Shown: in pieces, positions 17,360 to 26,060 of the stretch
Numbering within the stretch: position 1 is the first letter of the stretch
Layout: the number at the start of each line of letters is the position of its first letter
Assembly: GCA_947499715.1 (NCBI GenBank)
Contig: CANMPL010000003.1
Coordinates: 310,001-374,000, forward strand
Source of the DNA: an uncultured Paracoccaceae bacterium
GTDB lineage: Bacteria; Pseudomonadota; Alphaproteobacteria; Rhodobacterales; Rhodobacteraceae
Direction of reading: 5' to 3'
Length of the DNA: 64,000 nt
Notes under the pieces: model-generated
What the model was told of the DNA's origin: nothing
The model's database searches: none
What the model saw: the letters and a program-made list of their open reading frames with translations, nothing else
Position numbers and translations under genes: made by a program

Positions 17360-17590
17360 TTAGAACAGAATACGGATCGGAGTCGATTGGCAGATGACGA
17401 TCAGCTGCGCACCTGCCTCGATACAGTGAAACCCACGGCGCTTCGCCTCCCACTCGAACCGGTCGCGCCCAATCTCCGCTTCAACCCAAGCCGTCTTGCG
17501 TCGCACAACGCCGCCATTCAACGCCGATTTGGCCGAGAATATCTGGGCAATCCAGCCCTCGGGACTATGTGGTCTTGAAAGTGCATTCAT
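17360..17590 (-). CDS. Small conserved-looking protein, 76 aa
   Basis: 76 residues, MNALSRPHSPEGWIAQIFSA at the start and FEWEAKRRGFHCIEAGAQLIVIC near the end. Similar short proteins with an R-RGFH-E-GGQ-L-VIC ending occur next to tRNA/rRNA-related genes in Rhodobacterales, where they are sometimes misnamed phosphoribosylanthranilate isomerase; that enzyme is much larger, so the name should not be used. It lies between rnpB and rpmG, all on the minus strand. No good Shine-Dalgarno is visible. Function unknown. Confidence 0.65.
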   Translation of the reverse strand: MNALSRPHSPEGWIAQIFSAKSALNGGVVRRKTAWVEAEIGRDRFEWEAKRRGFHCIEAGAQLIVICQSTPIRILF

Positions 17591-17631
17591 GCTTCAAACA
17601 AACACAGTCACGGTGAATACAAAGTTAATAT

Positions 17632-18013
17632 GCGCGGATGGCCTATAAGCCGGATTCTGTCCCCCGTGCTGCCACGGATGGATGATCATTCATCTTGAGC
17701 GGTTGTTACCAACCGCCCTCTCGCTGCCAACCCGGACCGTCTGGGGCACAAGCCGCCCCGCCGCTTGCGCGGCACGAGGTCCCTATTTGGCATTGCTCCC
17801 GGTGGGGCTTGCCGTGCCGCGTCTGTTGCCAGCCGCGCGGTGGGCTTGACCCCACCGTTTCACCATTAACCGGGCGGACCCGGCCTGTCTCTTCTCTGTG
17901 GCGCTATCCCTTGGGTTACCCCAGCCGGGCGTTACCCGGCACCGTGCTTTGTTGGAGTCCGGACTTTCCTCGAAACCTTGCAGCCCCGCGATCATCCAGC
18001 CATCCGCGCGCAT
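17632..18013 (-). ncRNA. rnpB: RNase P RNA (bacterial class A)
   Basis: The minus strand contains the conserved core GAGGAAAGTCCGGACTCC near the 5' end, GGTAACGCCCGGC, GGTGAAACGGTG, CAAATAGGGACC and the universal 3' segment GACAGAATCCGGCTTATAG. The terminal helix P1 is formed by GCGCGGATGG at the 5' end and CCATCCGCGC at the 3' end, which sets the boundaries. It is the catalytic RNA that removes 5' leaders from tRNA precursors. It lies between an AmpD-like gene and a small ORF. Confidence 0.95.
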
Positions 18014-18019
18014 AAGCGC

Positions 18020-18640
18020 TTAGGCGGTCACGCCGATTGCGTCAACGGGGAAGCGACCGGCGAGGTCTGCGATGATCGCCCGGTCCACGTCATCCAGGGG
18101 CCCAATGTGACCGGGGCGAAATCGCAACCGAAAGGCGGCAAGGCGCGTGTCATCGGGCACATCGGCCGTATAGCCAAAGCGCCGCGCGAGGGCGTGAAAA
18201 TCCAAAGAGGGCGCGCCAGCAACCGATGCGGGCCAGATTGACACCCCCGCAAGGGCCAGCCGCTGCCAATCAAACCGTGCGCCGGGGTCAATCTTGCGAC
18301 CCGGCGCCATGTCAGAATGCCCGATCACCCGTTCAGGGTGGATTGCCCAGCGCTGCATGATGCCGCGCAAAAGATCCTCTAACGCGTCCATTTGTGCGGC
18401 GGCAAAAGGGCAGCAACCGGGGTTGGCAAGCTCTATCCCGATAGAGCGGCTGTTCACATCCGTCACCCCACCCCAGCGCCCTGCACCGGCGTGCCATGCC
18501 CGCATGTCTTCGGGCACAAGGCTGATAACCTCACCATCCTCGGCAATCAGATAATGGGCCGAGACTTCGGTCTTGGGATTGCACAGCGCATCGCAAGCGG
18601 CCTGCGCCGATTGCATCGCGGTGTAGTGGATGACAACCAA
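18020..18640 (-). CDS. AmpD-like N-acetylmuramoyl-L-alanine amidase
   Basis: 206 residues as delimited by a TTG start. Amidase_2 motifs with zinc ligands: VVIHYTAM (residues 2-9), AWHAGAGRWGG, NSRSIGIELANPG (about 63-75) and VIGHSDMAPGRKIDPG (about 104-119). It cleaves the amide between muramic acid and the peptide in cell wall recycling; there is no signal peptide, so cytoplasmic AmpD-like action is likely. The in-frame sequence upstream encodes LTRRDSPNFGPRRDG, which is conserved in the family, yet contains no ATG, GTG or TTG. True initiation may be at a CTG at 18697 (see findings). Confidence 0.88.
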   Translation of the reverse strand: MVVIHYTAMQSAQAACDALCNPKTEVSAHYLIAEDGEVISLVPEDMRAWHAGAGRWGGVTDVNSRSIGIELANPGCCPFAAAQMDALEDLLRGIMQRWAIHPERVIGHSDMAPGRKIDPGARFDWQRLALAGVSIWPASVAGAPSLDFHALARRFGYTADVPDDTRLAAFRLRFRPGHIGPLDDVDRAIIADLAGRFPVDAIGVTA

Positions 18641-18699
18641 ATCGGGGGTTGCCCCATCCCGGCGCGGCCCAAAGTTGGGGCTATCGCGGCGTGTCAGCC

Positions 18700-19425
18700 T
18701 CAGTTGCCTGACGCCAGCAAGAACGGTGCCGGATCCCAGCCACAGGCAAAGCCGTCGCCATCAGGGTCAATCCCGCGTGGGTCGCGGTCGGGGCCGCCAC
18801 GTGCCAGAAAGTCACGCTGCGCCGCATCAGGAGAATTGTAGCCCGCACAATTCCGTTCAAACCGCCCCTGCCCCGAGAAGATGCTGCGCGAATACCATTC
18901 CTGCCCTTTGCGGTTGGGCGCATTGATCGCGTATTCTACGATATTGGGACCGGTATCGGCGGGGCGCGACGGCAGCGCTGTCGGCGCAATCACTTCGCGT
19001 TGTGCAGCCTGTGCAGCGCGACGCTGGGCATCGGACTGGATCGATTCCCGGCTGCTGACAGCGCTGAAGTCCTGTTCGTCCGAAATGCCCGGATTGCTTT
19101 GGAGTTGCGGCGCGGCGTTGACAGGGCTCGCCTGCACGCCCTGGGTGCGTCCGGGGTCCAGCGCGGACAAAGGCGCGCCGACCTGACCGCCCTGCCCGAT
19201 GCCGGCCGCCGCCAGATCGGACGATGGGATCGCTTGGGTTTGCACGCCCGCCGGGGGGCCGAAGTTTGTGCTGCCAGAGCCTGCCAGCGCTTGTTCCCGC
19301 GCGAGGCGTTGGCGTTCGTATTCGATCGGGTCGCCAAAGCCGACGCCCTGATTGCTGACGGGCACGCTGGGCGCGCAACCTGCAACAAGCACGGCCAAAG
19401 CCAACAGAGAAATACCTTTAGACAC
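18700..19425 (-). CDS. Lipoprotein with C-terminal excalibur calcium-binding domain
   Basis: About 241 residues from a GTG at 19425; other GTG codons upstream (to 19467) are possible and no strong ribosome site decides between them. The N-terminus SKGISLLALAVLVAGCAPS is a lipoprotein signal with lipobox LVAGC. The middle is low-complexity, rich in Q, A, P and S. The C-terminus CAGYNSPDAAQRDFLARGG followed by DPDGDGFACGWDP is an excalibur domain, an extracellular Ca2+ loop. Probably an envelope protein. It starts at the very end of gatA and runs into the AmpD-like gene. Confidence 0.8.
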   Translation of the reverse strand: MSKGISLLALAVLVAGCAPSVPVSNQGVGFGDPIEYERQRLAREQALAGSGSTNFGPPAGVQTQAIPSSDLAAAGIGQGGQVGAPLSALDPGRTQGVQASPVNAAPQLQSNPGISDEQDFSAVSSRESIQSDAQRRAAQAAQREVIAPTALPSRPADTGPNIVEYAINAPNRKGQEWYSRSIFSGQGRFERNCAGYNSPDAAQRDFLARGGPDRDPRGIDPDGDGFACGWDPAPFLLASGN

Positions 19426-19457
19426 CACAGCCACCCGATTTTGTCGTTTTGACCGAA

Positions 19458-20927
19458 TTACCACCACTTTGCTGGCTTGGCCACAAATCCCGCAGCACGT
19501 TCCAGTGAATAGGCGACGTTCAGCAATTCCGCCTCTTCCCACGGCTTGCCGATAAGTTGCAGCCCCAACGGCAAACCCTTTGCGTCCAGCCCCGCTGGCA
19601 CCGCGATACCGGGCAGGCCTGCGAGGTTCACCGTCACGGTGAAGACATCGTTCAGATACATCTGGATCGGGTCGAAGTTGGCACCCAGTTCAAACGCCGC
19701 AGAGGGCGTTGCAGGTGTCAGGATCGCATCGACACCATCGGCAAAGACGGCTTCAAAGTCGCGCTTGATCAACGCACGCACCTTACGGGCGCGGTTGTAA
19801 TAGGCGTCGTAGAAACCGGCGGACAGCACATAGGTGCCCACCATCACGCGGCGCTGGACCTCTGCCCCGAACCCTTCGGCGCGGGTCTTTTCATACATCT
19901 CTGTGATGCCATCGCCCTGTTCCAGCTTGGCGCGGTGGCCAAAGCGCACGCCGTCATAGCGCGCCAGGTTTGACGAAGCCTCTGCCGGGGCAATCACGTA
20001 GTAGGCGGGCAGCGCATATTTGGTGTGCGGCAGGGTGATATCGACAATCTTGGCCCCTGCGTCCTTCAGCATCGCGGTGCCGTCAGCCCAAAGCTTTTCA
20101 ATCTCAGCGGGCATCCCGTCCATGCGGTATTCTTTCGGAATCCCGATGGTCTTGCCTTTGATGTCGCCGGTGAGGGCCGCTTCGAAATCCGGCACGGCGA
20201 TGTCGGCAGAGGTCGAATCCTTGGGGTCGTGGCCGCACATGGCTTGCAGCATGATCGCCGCATCGCGCACGTCTTTGGTCATTGGCCCTGCCTGGTCGAG
20301 TGAGGAGGCAAAGGCGACGATGCCCCAACGGCTGACACGGCCATAGGTCGGCTTGATGCCGGTAATGCCGGTGAAAGCTGCGGGCTGGCGGATGGAACCA
20401 CCCGTATCCGTGCCGGTCGCGCCAAGGCATAGATCCGCCGCAACAGCCGCCGCCGACCCCCCCGAGGATCCACCGGGCGTCAGTTCGGCATCAATTTTCC
20501 AAGGATTAACGGCGTTTCCATAAACGCTGGTTTCGTTGGACGAGCCCATGGCGAATTCATCCATGTTGAGCTTGCCCAACATGACGGCACCGGCATCAAA
20601 AAGCTGCGTGGTGACGGTGGATTCGTATTCGGGCTTGAACCCTTCGAGGATCTTGGATGCCGCCTGAGACGCCACACCCTTGGTGCAAAAGAGGTCCTTG
20701 ATCCCCAGCGGCACACCGTTCAGCGATGGCGCATCGGTCCCGGCGCGGGCATCGGCCGCCTTGGCTTGTTCCATCGCCAGTTCAGGCGTGTGATGGACAA
20801 AGGCGTTCAGCGCGCCCGAGGTTTCAGCTTCGGTCAGACATGCACCGGTCAATTCGGCAGAGGTCAGATCGCCCTTGCGCATAGCGTCGCGGGCGGCGGC
20901 GATGGTCAGTTTGGAAAGTTCAGACAT
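19458..20927 (-). CDS. gatA: Asp/Glu-tRNA amidotransferase subunit A
   Basis: 489 residues, full length. Amidase-signature catalytic triad: lysine in [10 protein letters not shown] (about residue 77), the cis-serine in [14 protein letters not shown] (about 153) and nucleophile serine in [16 protein letters not shown] (about 177). GatA releases ammonia from glutamine for transamidation of misacylated Glu-tRNAGln/Asp-tRNAAsn within GatCAB. gatC lies immediately upstream with a 1-nt stop/start overlap (TAATG); gatB is not adjacent, as is common in alphaproteobacteria. Confidence 0.97.
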   Translation of the reverse strand: MSELSKLTIAAARDAMRKGDLTSAELTGACLTEAETSGALNAFVHHTPELAMEQAKAADARAGTDAPSLNGVPLGIKDLFCTKGVASQAASKILEGFKPEYESTVTTQLFDAGAVMLGKLNMDEFAMGSSNETSVYGNAVNPWKIDAELTPGGSSGGSAAAVAADLCLGATGTDTGGSIRQPAAFTGITGIKPTYGRVSRWGIVAFASSLDQAGPMTKDVRDAAIMLQAMCGHDPKDSTSADIAVPDFEAALTGDIKGKTIGIPKEYRMDGMPAEIEKLWADGTAMLKDAGAKIVDITLPHTKYALPAYYVIAPAEASSNLARYDGVRFGHRAKLEQGDGITEMYEKTRAEGFGAEVQRRVMVGTYVLSAGFYDAYYNRARKVRALIKRDFEAVFADGVDAILTPATPSAAFELGANFDPIQMYLNDVFTVTVNLAGLPGIAVPAGLDAKGLPLGLQLIGKPWEEAELLNVAYSLERAAGFVAKPAKWW

Positions 20928-21214
20928 TATTCAACCACCTTTGGCACGGCAAAGAAGCCTTCGCGCGCATCGGGCGCGTTCTTCAGCACAGCCTCTTGCT
21001 GGCTGCCATCCGTCACGACATCGTCGCGGCGTTTCAGACGCTGCGGCGTCACGGATGTCATTGGCTCCACCCCATCAACGTCAACTTCGTTCAACTGTTC
21101 GATGAACCCAAGGATCGCGCCGAATTCCTGCGCCAGTGCGGGCAGTGCGTCGTCTTCGACCTTGATCCGGGCGAGTTTCGCCACGCGGCGGGCGGTTTCG
21201 GTGTCAATCGACAT
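20927..21214 (-). CDS. gatC: Asp/Glu-tRNA amidotransferase subunit C
   Basis: 95 residues from the ATG at 21214; the ORF-track protein has 52 spurious residues in front. [19 protein letters not shown] at the start, [22 protein letters not shown] in the middle and [14 protein letters not shown] at the end are diagnostic of GatC. GatC stabilises the GatA/GatB complex. Its stop overlaps the gatA ATG by one base. Confidence 0.96.
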   Translation of the reverse strand: MSIDTETARRVAKLARIKVEDDALPALAQEFGAILGFIEQLNEVDVDGVEPMTSVTPQRLKRRDDVVTDGSQQEAVLKNAPDAREGFFAVPKVVE

Positions 21215-21249
21215 GGGCGCTCTTTCCGTCGGTTTCGCTGAAAATGCGT

Positions 21250-21906
21250 TTACCGCCGCGCCCAGCGACCTGCAAGGACATGTGCGGTGTAAACATGGAT
21301 CATATGGGCCAGCATCACCGCATTGAGCAGGTGCCAGGCGAAATGCGTTCCAATCGGCCATCCGGGGCAAAGGATTTCATCCAGCGACCGCAGGCAGATC
21401 GACACCGTCAAAAGCGCGGCCCCGACAAAGAATCCACGTGCTGTTTCAGGCTGGGTCCGACGCAAGCCAAACCCGTAGACAGCCAAAAGGATCGGCACCG
21501 TCCAATAGAAATTCGAGATCTGGATGAACGGTATCTGGTCCAGCACTGGCAGGATCAGCGCGGCATAAGGAATGAACATCAACGTCCCAAGCACCGCCCC
21601 CCAAAGCGGCAGGCGCAAGACGTCTCGATTGACCAAGAACAGATAGACCAGAATGAAGATCCCGATCGGGGCAGTATCTGCCAGACTGGCCCAAAGCGTC
21701 GCGGTGGTATGAAACAGGGCGCTGCCAATGCCGATGGCAAACAGAATGACACAAAGGACGCGGGCGGGCACGACCCCGGCGGTGCGCCGCCACATGATCA
21801 CAGCCGCCAAAAGAAACGCGAGATTCGTCACCGCGTTCACCGGCTCTGACCAGAAACTCAGATCGACGCGTTCGCAGTAGCCGTCAACTTGTTCGGTCCA
21901 GTCCAT
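21250..21906 (-). CDS. Ceramidase-domain membrane protein
   Basis: 218 residues with about seven transmembrane helices. [17 protein letters not shown] at the N-terminus and [24 protein letters not shown] at the C-terminus carry the conserved E, D, H and HxxxH-type residues of the alkaline ceramidase (CREST) superfamily. Predicted zinc-dependent hydrolase in the inner membrane; a true ceramide substrate is not established for bacterial members. It is divergent from the UPF0173 hydrolase gene with a 54-bp gap. Confidence 0.88.
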   Translation of the reverse strand: MDWTEQVDGYCERVDLSFWSEPVNAVTNLAFLLAAVIMWRRTAGVVPARVLCVILFAIGIGSALFHTTATLWASLADTAPIGIFILVYLFLVNRDVLRLPLWGAVLGTLMFIPYAALILPVLDQIPFIQISNFYWTVPILLAVYGFGLRRTQPETARGFFVGAALLTVSICLRSLDEILCPGWPIGTHFAWHLLNAVMLAHMIHVYTAHVLAGRWARR

Positions 21907-21960
21907 CTTGCCCCACTGGTCAACCCGGTTAGACTACCCCGGTAAAGAGGGAGTCGTTTT

Positions 21961-22650
21961 ATGAAAGTTATTTGGTTAGGTCATGCAAGTTTTCGCATCG
22001 AAATTGAAGATGCTGTGTTGTTGATTGATCCCTGGTTGGCGGGGAACCCCTCTTTTCCCGATGACAGCCGCGATGCCGCTTTGGCTGGTGCCACCCATAT
22101 TTTGCTGACCCATGGGCATTTTGACCACACGTCCGAGATTGATCAGATCGCGTCAGAAACAAAGGCCACGGTGTGTTGCATTCCCGAATTGGGCGGCGTG
22201 TTTGAGGCCAATGGTCACTCTGTCGTCGATTGGAACAAGGGCGGGACGATTGATTGCGCAGGTGCTGCGGTTTCGATGGTGAATGCGGTGCATTCTTCCT
22301 CCATGCCGACGGCGGATGGGGCGATTTATGCGGGCACTGAAAGCGGATTCATGATCGCAGGTGAAGGCCATATGATTTATGTGTCAGGCGACACGGATAT
22401 CATGGCTGACATGGATTGGATGGGCGATTTCTATCAGCCCGATATCGGCATCCTTTGCGCGGGCGGTCACTACACCATGGGGATGGAAGGGGCGGCATAT
22501 GCGGCCAAGCGATATTTCAACTTCAAGACGGTGATCCCCTGCCACTACAAGACCTTCCCGTTGCTGGCGCAGGATGCGCAGCCCCTGATCGACGGGCTTC
22601 CGGGTGTCGATGTGAAAACGCCCGAAGTGATGGACGTGCTTACCTTCTAA
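21961..22650 (+). CDS. UPF0173-type metal-dependent hydrolase
   Basis: 229 residues, metallo-beta-lactamase fold. Motifs: KVIWLGHASFRIE (residues 2-14), LIDPWLAGNPSFP, LLTHGHFDHTSEI (about 49-61), MIYVSGDTDIMADM (about 139-152) and VIPCHYKTFP near the end. Matches the UPF0173 (YtkL-like) family; reaction unknown. Cytoplasmic. Its stop overlaps by 11 bp a convergent small gene. Confidence 0.93.
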   Translation: MKVIWLGHASFRIEIEDAVLLIDPWLAGNPSFPDDSRDAALAGATHILLTHGHFDHTSEIDQIASETKATVCCIPELGGVFEANGHSVVDWNKGGTIDCAGAAVSMVNAVHSSSMPTADGAIYAGTESGFMIAGEGHMIYVSGDTDIMADMDWMGDFYQPDIGILCAGGHYTMGMEGAAYAAKRYFNFKTVIPCHYKTFPLLAQDAQPLIDGLPGVDVKTPEVMDVLTF

Positions 22651-23041
22651 CCGAAGCCGTTAGACATCCGGTTTTGTGATCGAAACTCTTGAGCGTGTCG
22701 CTGTATCGCCAAGGGGGCTTCTCTGTCTCGAAATCCGCACAGATTTGGTATCTGAGAGCGTCCAACTTGAGATACCGATAGTCTGCATTTGTCATCGGAT
22801 CTTCGCGGGCTTCTCCTGCTTCAAATAGCGCGCCGCAGTATTCGACCGCCTCGTCTGGAAGGGCGTCCGGTGCATCCCCATTGTGACACCGCAAGTCGGA
22901 TTTCAACGCACCTAAATCGCTATAGCGCTGGAAATCACGCTGCATTTGACGGGCATGTTCCGGCCCGCCAGCAAACATAAGACCCACCACAACCGCACCA
23001 CAGGCGAAGCCAATCATATTCAGAGCAATTGCTTTCCTCAT
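22640..23041 (-). CDS. Small membrane-anchored or secreted protein of unknown function
   Basis: 133 residues from the ATG at 23041 (AGGGGG 6 nt upstream); the ORF-track start is 61 residues too early. N-terminal hydrophobic segment MRKAIALNMIGFACGAVVVGL is a signal anchor or uncleaved signal. The remainder is polar and charged with three cysteines. It overlaps the upstream DUF5671 gene by 4 nt, so it is coupled to it. I do not recognise a family. Confidence 0.75.
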   Translation of the reverse strand: MRKAIALNMIGFACGAVVVGLMFAGGPEHARQMQRDFQRYSDLGALKSDLRCHNGDAPDALPDEAVEYCGALFEAGEAREDPMTNADYRYLKLDALRYQICADFETEKPPWRYSDTLKSFDHKTGCLTASVRR

Positions 23042-23661
23042 CCCGCACCCCCTGAGGTATAGCGACGGTAGAAAAGGAATATCCCACCAGAAATGACGGC
23101 AACGGTGGCCATCCGCAGGGTTGTGATGATGGTCATTTCGCCATTCAGGAACCGCGCCAATGTCCACACAGCGTCTCCAAGAAAGACCCCGGCGGCGATC
23201 AGCAGGGTCAGGTAGGTCAGCCAATTGCGGATCACAGATCGGCTGCGCCCTGGGTTTTCAGCCTGCAACTTTTCTTCACGATACGTCAGCCACCCATAAA
23301 GAGGGGCCGTGACGATCAGCCCAGCAATCGCATTTCGAATAGATCGGTCAATCCAATGTGGATTGTCGTGATCGCCAAAAATAAGGTCAATCACTTCGAA
23401 CACCAACCAGTTCAGATAGCAGGCCGCCGACAACAGCAGCGCAAACGTGAGACCGTGCACAAAGAAGTCACGCGCCGACACCACGCTACGCGGGTTTGGA
23501 ACGGGGCGTGGAAAATCAACATCCGCCCAGTCCGAAAGTGCATCTGCAATTTCAGCTTTTGCCCAACCGGCATCGGTCAAGGCGGCTGCGATTTCATCCC
23601 GCGCCTGTCCGACCGATAAGGCGTCTCGTACAAAAATACTTAGATCTTTTTTGGCTGACAT
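23038..23661 (-). CDS. DUF5671-domain membrane protein
   Basis: 207 residues from the ATG at 23661 with GAGG 5 nt upstream. The first 50 residues are soluble and resemble a small helical domain (VGQARDEIAAALTDAGWAKAEIADALSDW). Four hydrophobic helices follow, with RDFFVHGLTFALLL and GWLTYREEKL typical of DUF5671. Inner membrane; function unknown. Forms a two-gene unit with the downstream secreted/anchored protein through a 4-nt overlap. Confidence 0.82.
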   Translation of the reverse strand: MSAKKDLSIFVRDALSVGQARDEIAAALTDAGWAKAEIADALSDWADVDFPRPVPNPRSVVSARDFFVHGLTFALLLSAACYLNWLVFEVIDLIFGDHDNPHWIDRSIRNAIAGLIVTAPLYGWLTYREEKLQAENPGRSRSVIRNWLTYLTLLIAAGVFLGDAVWTLARFLNGEMTIITTLRMATVAVISGGIFLFYRRYTSGGAG

Positions 23662-23741
23662 GAAATCCTCAAACAATAATGAACATTGTTCATAATTTGG
23701 GATGAGGCGCGTTATCGTTCAAGGGGTCGCTCAAGAAAAAA

Positions 23742-24194
23742 TCAGTTTTCGCGTCTTGGCCGAAAAAAATCACGCAGCAGGTCCGCAGCGGCGTCCGCAG
23801 CAATTCCATCATATATTTCAGGAGCATGGTGGCATTGTGGATGGCTGAACACCCGCGCGCCCTGCGCCACACCGCCGGATTTGGGATCGGCAGCACCGTA
23901 ATAAAGCCGCGCGATGCGGGCGTTGCTGATGGCGGCGGCGCACATTGGGCAGGGTTCAAGTGTCACATAGAGATCGCACCCCGTAAGACGCTCTTGCCCC
24001 AGTGCCGCACAGGCCGCGCGAATGACCTGCACCTCTGCATGGGCGGTGGGGTCATTGAGTTCCCGGGTGCGGTTGCCATCTTGCGCAATCACCTGCCCCG
24101 CTTTGACGACGCAAGCGCCCACGGGCACCTCGCCCCGGTCAGCGGCCATTTGCGCCTGCGCCAAAGCGACATCCATGAAACTGCGAAACGACAT
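23742..24194 (-). CDS. tadA: tRNA adenosine(34) deaminase
   Basis: 150 residues starting MSFRSFMDVALAQAQMAAD; the ORF track's 340-aa version includes 190 residues read through the divergent rluB gene. Zinc-deaminase motifs are HAEVQVIRAA (about residue 52) and LEPCPMCAAAIS (about 80-90), plus YYGAADPKSGGV, typical of TadA. It converts A34 to inosine in tRNA-Arg(ACG). Essential in most bacteria. It is divergent from rluB with only a 39-bp gap. Confidence 0.96.
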   Translation of the reverse strand: MSFRSFMDVALAQAQMAADRGEVPVGACVVKAGQVIAQDGNRTRELNDPTAHAEVQVIRAACAALGQERLTGCDLYVTLEPCPMCAAAISNARIARLYYGAADPKSGGVAQGARVFSHPQCHHAPEIYDGIAADAAADLLRDFFRPRREN

Positions 24195-24233
24195 GTGCTT
24201 CACATGCACGCCAACCCCGGCTATGGCAAGGCC

Positions 24234-25025
24234 ATGAATACAGACACCCCACAAGGCGACCGGATCGCCAAAGTCTTGTCCCGTGCCGGAATCGCCAGCC
24301 GCCGAGAGGCGGAGCGGATGATCGCGGACGGACGGATCTCCGTGAATGGCAAGGTGATCGACAGCCCCGCGCTGAACGTCACGCCCACGGATAAGATCAC
24401 CGCCGATGGCAAGCCCGTTGGCGAGCCTGAACCGGCCCGCATCTGGCTTTATCACAAGCCTGCAGGCCTCGTGACGACGGAGCGGGACGAAAAGGACCGG
24501 CCAACGGTCTTTGCGTCCTTGCCAGAGGACATGCCGCGCGTGATGTCCGTGGGGCGGCTTGATCTGAGCTCTGAAGGGCTGCTGCTGCTGACCAATGATG
24601 GTGAGGTCAAAAGACGGCTGGAGCTGCCCAGCACCGGCTGGCTGCGACGCTACCGTGTGCGGATCAAGGGCAGTGCGTCCGAGGCGAAGCTGGACCAATT
24701 GCGCGAAGGCATCACCGTCGAAGGCCTTACCTATCAGCCGATGGTCGTGACCTTTGACCGGCAAGTTGGCGCAAACGCCTGGCTGACGATCAGCCTGCGC
24801 GAAGGCAAGAATCGCGAAATCCGCCGCGCAATGGAGGCGATTGGCGCAACCGTGAACCGGTTGATCCGGGTGTCTTACGGGCCATTCCAGCTAAACGATC
24901 TGAAGGCGGGCGAGGTCGAAGAGGTCAAGCGGCGCGTTGTGCGCGATCAGCTTGGCATCGACCAGCGGCCAAAACCTGAACGCAAGCGCAAGACCCCACA
25001 AACGGGGAAAAAGCGCCTGCGTTGA
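24234..25025 (+). CDS. rluB: 23S rRNA pseudouridine synthase (RluB/RsuA family)
   Basis: 263 residues from the ATG at 24234. N-terminal S4 RNA-binding domain (RIAKVLSRAGIASRREAERMI), then the catalytic region with aspartate in VGRLDLSSEGLLLLTNDG (about residue 105) and LREGKNREIRRAMEAIG. The C-terminus is lysine/arginine-rich (KPERKRKTPQTGKKRLR), fitting rRNA binding. Large-subunit specificity (RluB) is inferred; RluE/RsuA relatives share the motifs. AAGG lies only 2 nt before the ATG. Confidence 0.9.
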   Translation: MNTDTPQGDRIAKVLSRAGIASRREAERMIADGRISVNGKVIDSPALNVTPTDKITADGKPVGEPEPARIWLYHKPAGLVTTERDEKDRPTVFASLPEDMPRVMSVGRLDLSSEGLLLLTNDGEVKRRLELPSTGWLRRYRVRIKGSASEAKLDQLREGITVEGLTYQPMVVTFDRQVGANAWLTISLREGKNREIRRAMEAIGATVNRLIRVSYGPFQLNDLKAGEVEEVKRRVVRDQLGIDQRPKPERKRKTPQTGKKRLR

Positions 25026-25085
25026 ACCTTGCCCCGACCCGCGCGGTTGGGCATGTTATCGCAAACGCCAATTGGGACTGGAAAA

Positions 25086-25931
25086 ATGGCCGACTTACTG
25101 ACGCTGGAAAACGCGATGAACCTTGCTGTGCTGTGCTTTTTGCAAGCGGTGCTGGGGTTCGACAACCTTTTGTATATCTCGATCGAGAGTAAACGCGCAC
25201 CTGTCGCACAGCAAAAAGCCGTGCGGATGTGGGGTATCATCATTGCAGTGGCACTCCGGGTGGTTCTGCTGTTTGTAATGATCCGTCTGATCGATGCCTT
25301 GTCAGAACCGTTCTACACCTTCCAATGGGAAGGCGTGATTACGGGGGCCGTGAACTTTGCCACTGTTGTCTTTATCTTCGGCGGCGCCTTTATCATGTAC
25401 ACAGCGGTGAAAGAGATCGCGCATATGTTGTCGATGGAGCATCTGGACCACGATGTTGAAGGCAAGGGCGGGAAATCGGCCGCGCAGGTTGTGATGTTGA
25501 TCGTCTTTATGAACCTGATTTTCTCTTTTGACTCAGTGCTTTCGGCCCTTGCCATTACGGATGTCTTCCCGATTTTGGCCACAGCGATCATCCTGTCAGG
25601 GCTGGCGATGCTGCTGTTGGCCGATGGGGTGACGAAATTTCTGGAAGCAAACCGCATGTACGAAGTGCTTGGCCTGTTCATCCTGCTGATCGTTGGTGTG
25701 GTGCTTCTGGGCGAGGCCGGACAGGCCGCTGTTCACGGTGTCGAAGCAATGGGTGTGCCACATGACGAGGCGAAGAAGCTTGCGCTCAAGATCTTTGGGC
25801 AGGAGATCGTGCCAATGTCAAAATCGACCTTCTATTTCTCTGTCGTCGTGCTTGTCGCGGTCGAGGTGATCCAGTCAGGCTATTCGCGCAAACTGAACGC
25901 CGAACGGGCCGCTTCGCAGAAGCACTCGTAA
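25086..25931 (+). CDS. TerC-family integral membrane protein
   Basis: 281 residues from the ATG at 25086. About seven to eight helices; charged intramembrane motifs VLGFDNLLYISIESKRAP (about residues 22-39) and MNLIFSFDSVLSALAITD (about 140) hold the conserved aspartates of TerC. Family members are linked to tellurite resistance, Mn2+ export and metal loading of exoenzymes. It lies 43 bp before the small peptide/xpaC/telA run, a genomic partnership known for Ter-type stress systems. Confidence 0.93.
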   Translation: MADLLTLENAMNLAVLCFLQAVLGFDNLLYISIESKRAPVAQQKAVRMWGIIIAVALRVVLLFVMIRLIDALSEPFYTFQWEGVITGAVNFATVVFIFGGAFIMYTAVKEIAHMLSMEHLDHDVEGKGGKSAAQVVMLIVFMNLIFSFDSVLSALAITDVFPILATAIILSGLAMLLLADGVTKFLEANRMYEVLGLFILLIVGVVLLGEAGQAAVHGVEAMGVPHDEAKKLALKIFGQEIVPMSKSTFYFSVVVLVAVEVIQSGYSRKLNAERAASQKHS

Positions 25932-25973
25932 ATTGTGTCCAAGCCACATATCTTGGGCCACGTGAGGGACCAA

Positions 25974-26060
25974 ATGCCAAAACCGTTCTCGACTATCGCC
26001 TATGTGCTGTTGATCGTGCTGATGTTCGGCGTGGCGACCGGTTGGCTGGGGGCTGCGTGA
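25974..26060 (+). CDS. 28-residue single-pass membrane peptide
   Basis: ATG at 25974 with GAGGG 5 nt upstream; sequence MPKPFSTIAYVLLIVLMFGV continues to a TGA at 26060 that overlaps the xpaC-like ATG (TGATG). One hydrophobic helix fills nearly the whole peptide. Strong ribosome site, tight coupling and clean membrane character argue that it is translated. Not in the ORF track because of its length. Could be a leader that sets xpaC translation or a small subunit of the TelA/XpaC membrane system. Confidence 0.65.
   Translation: MPKPFSTIAYVLLIVLMFGVATGWLGAA

Noticed and set aside
17360-17590. Phosphoribosylanthranilate isomerase
   Set aside because: A 76-residue protein cannot form the TIM barrel; the name is a known misannotation for such small ORFs.
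24195-24764. N-terminal extension of tadA in the ORF track
   Set aside because: It reads antisense through rluB; the conserved TadA start is at 24194.
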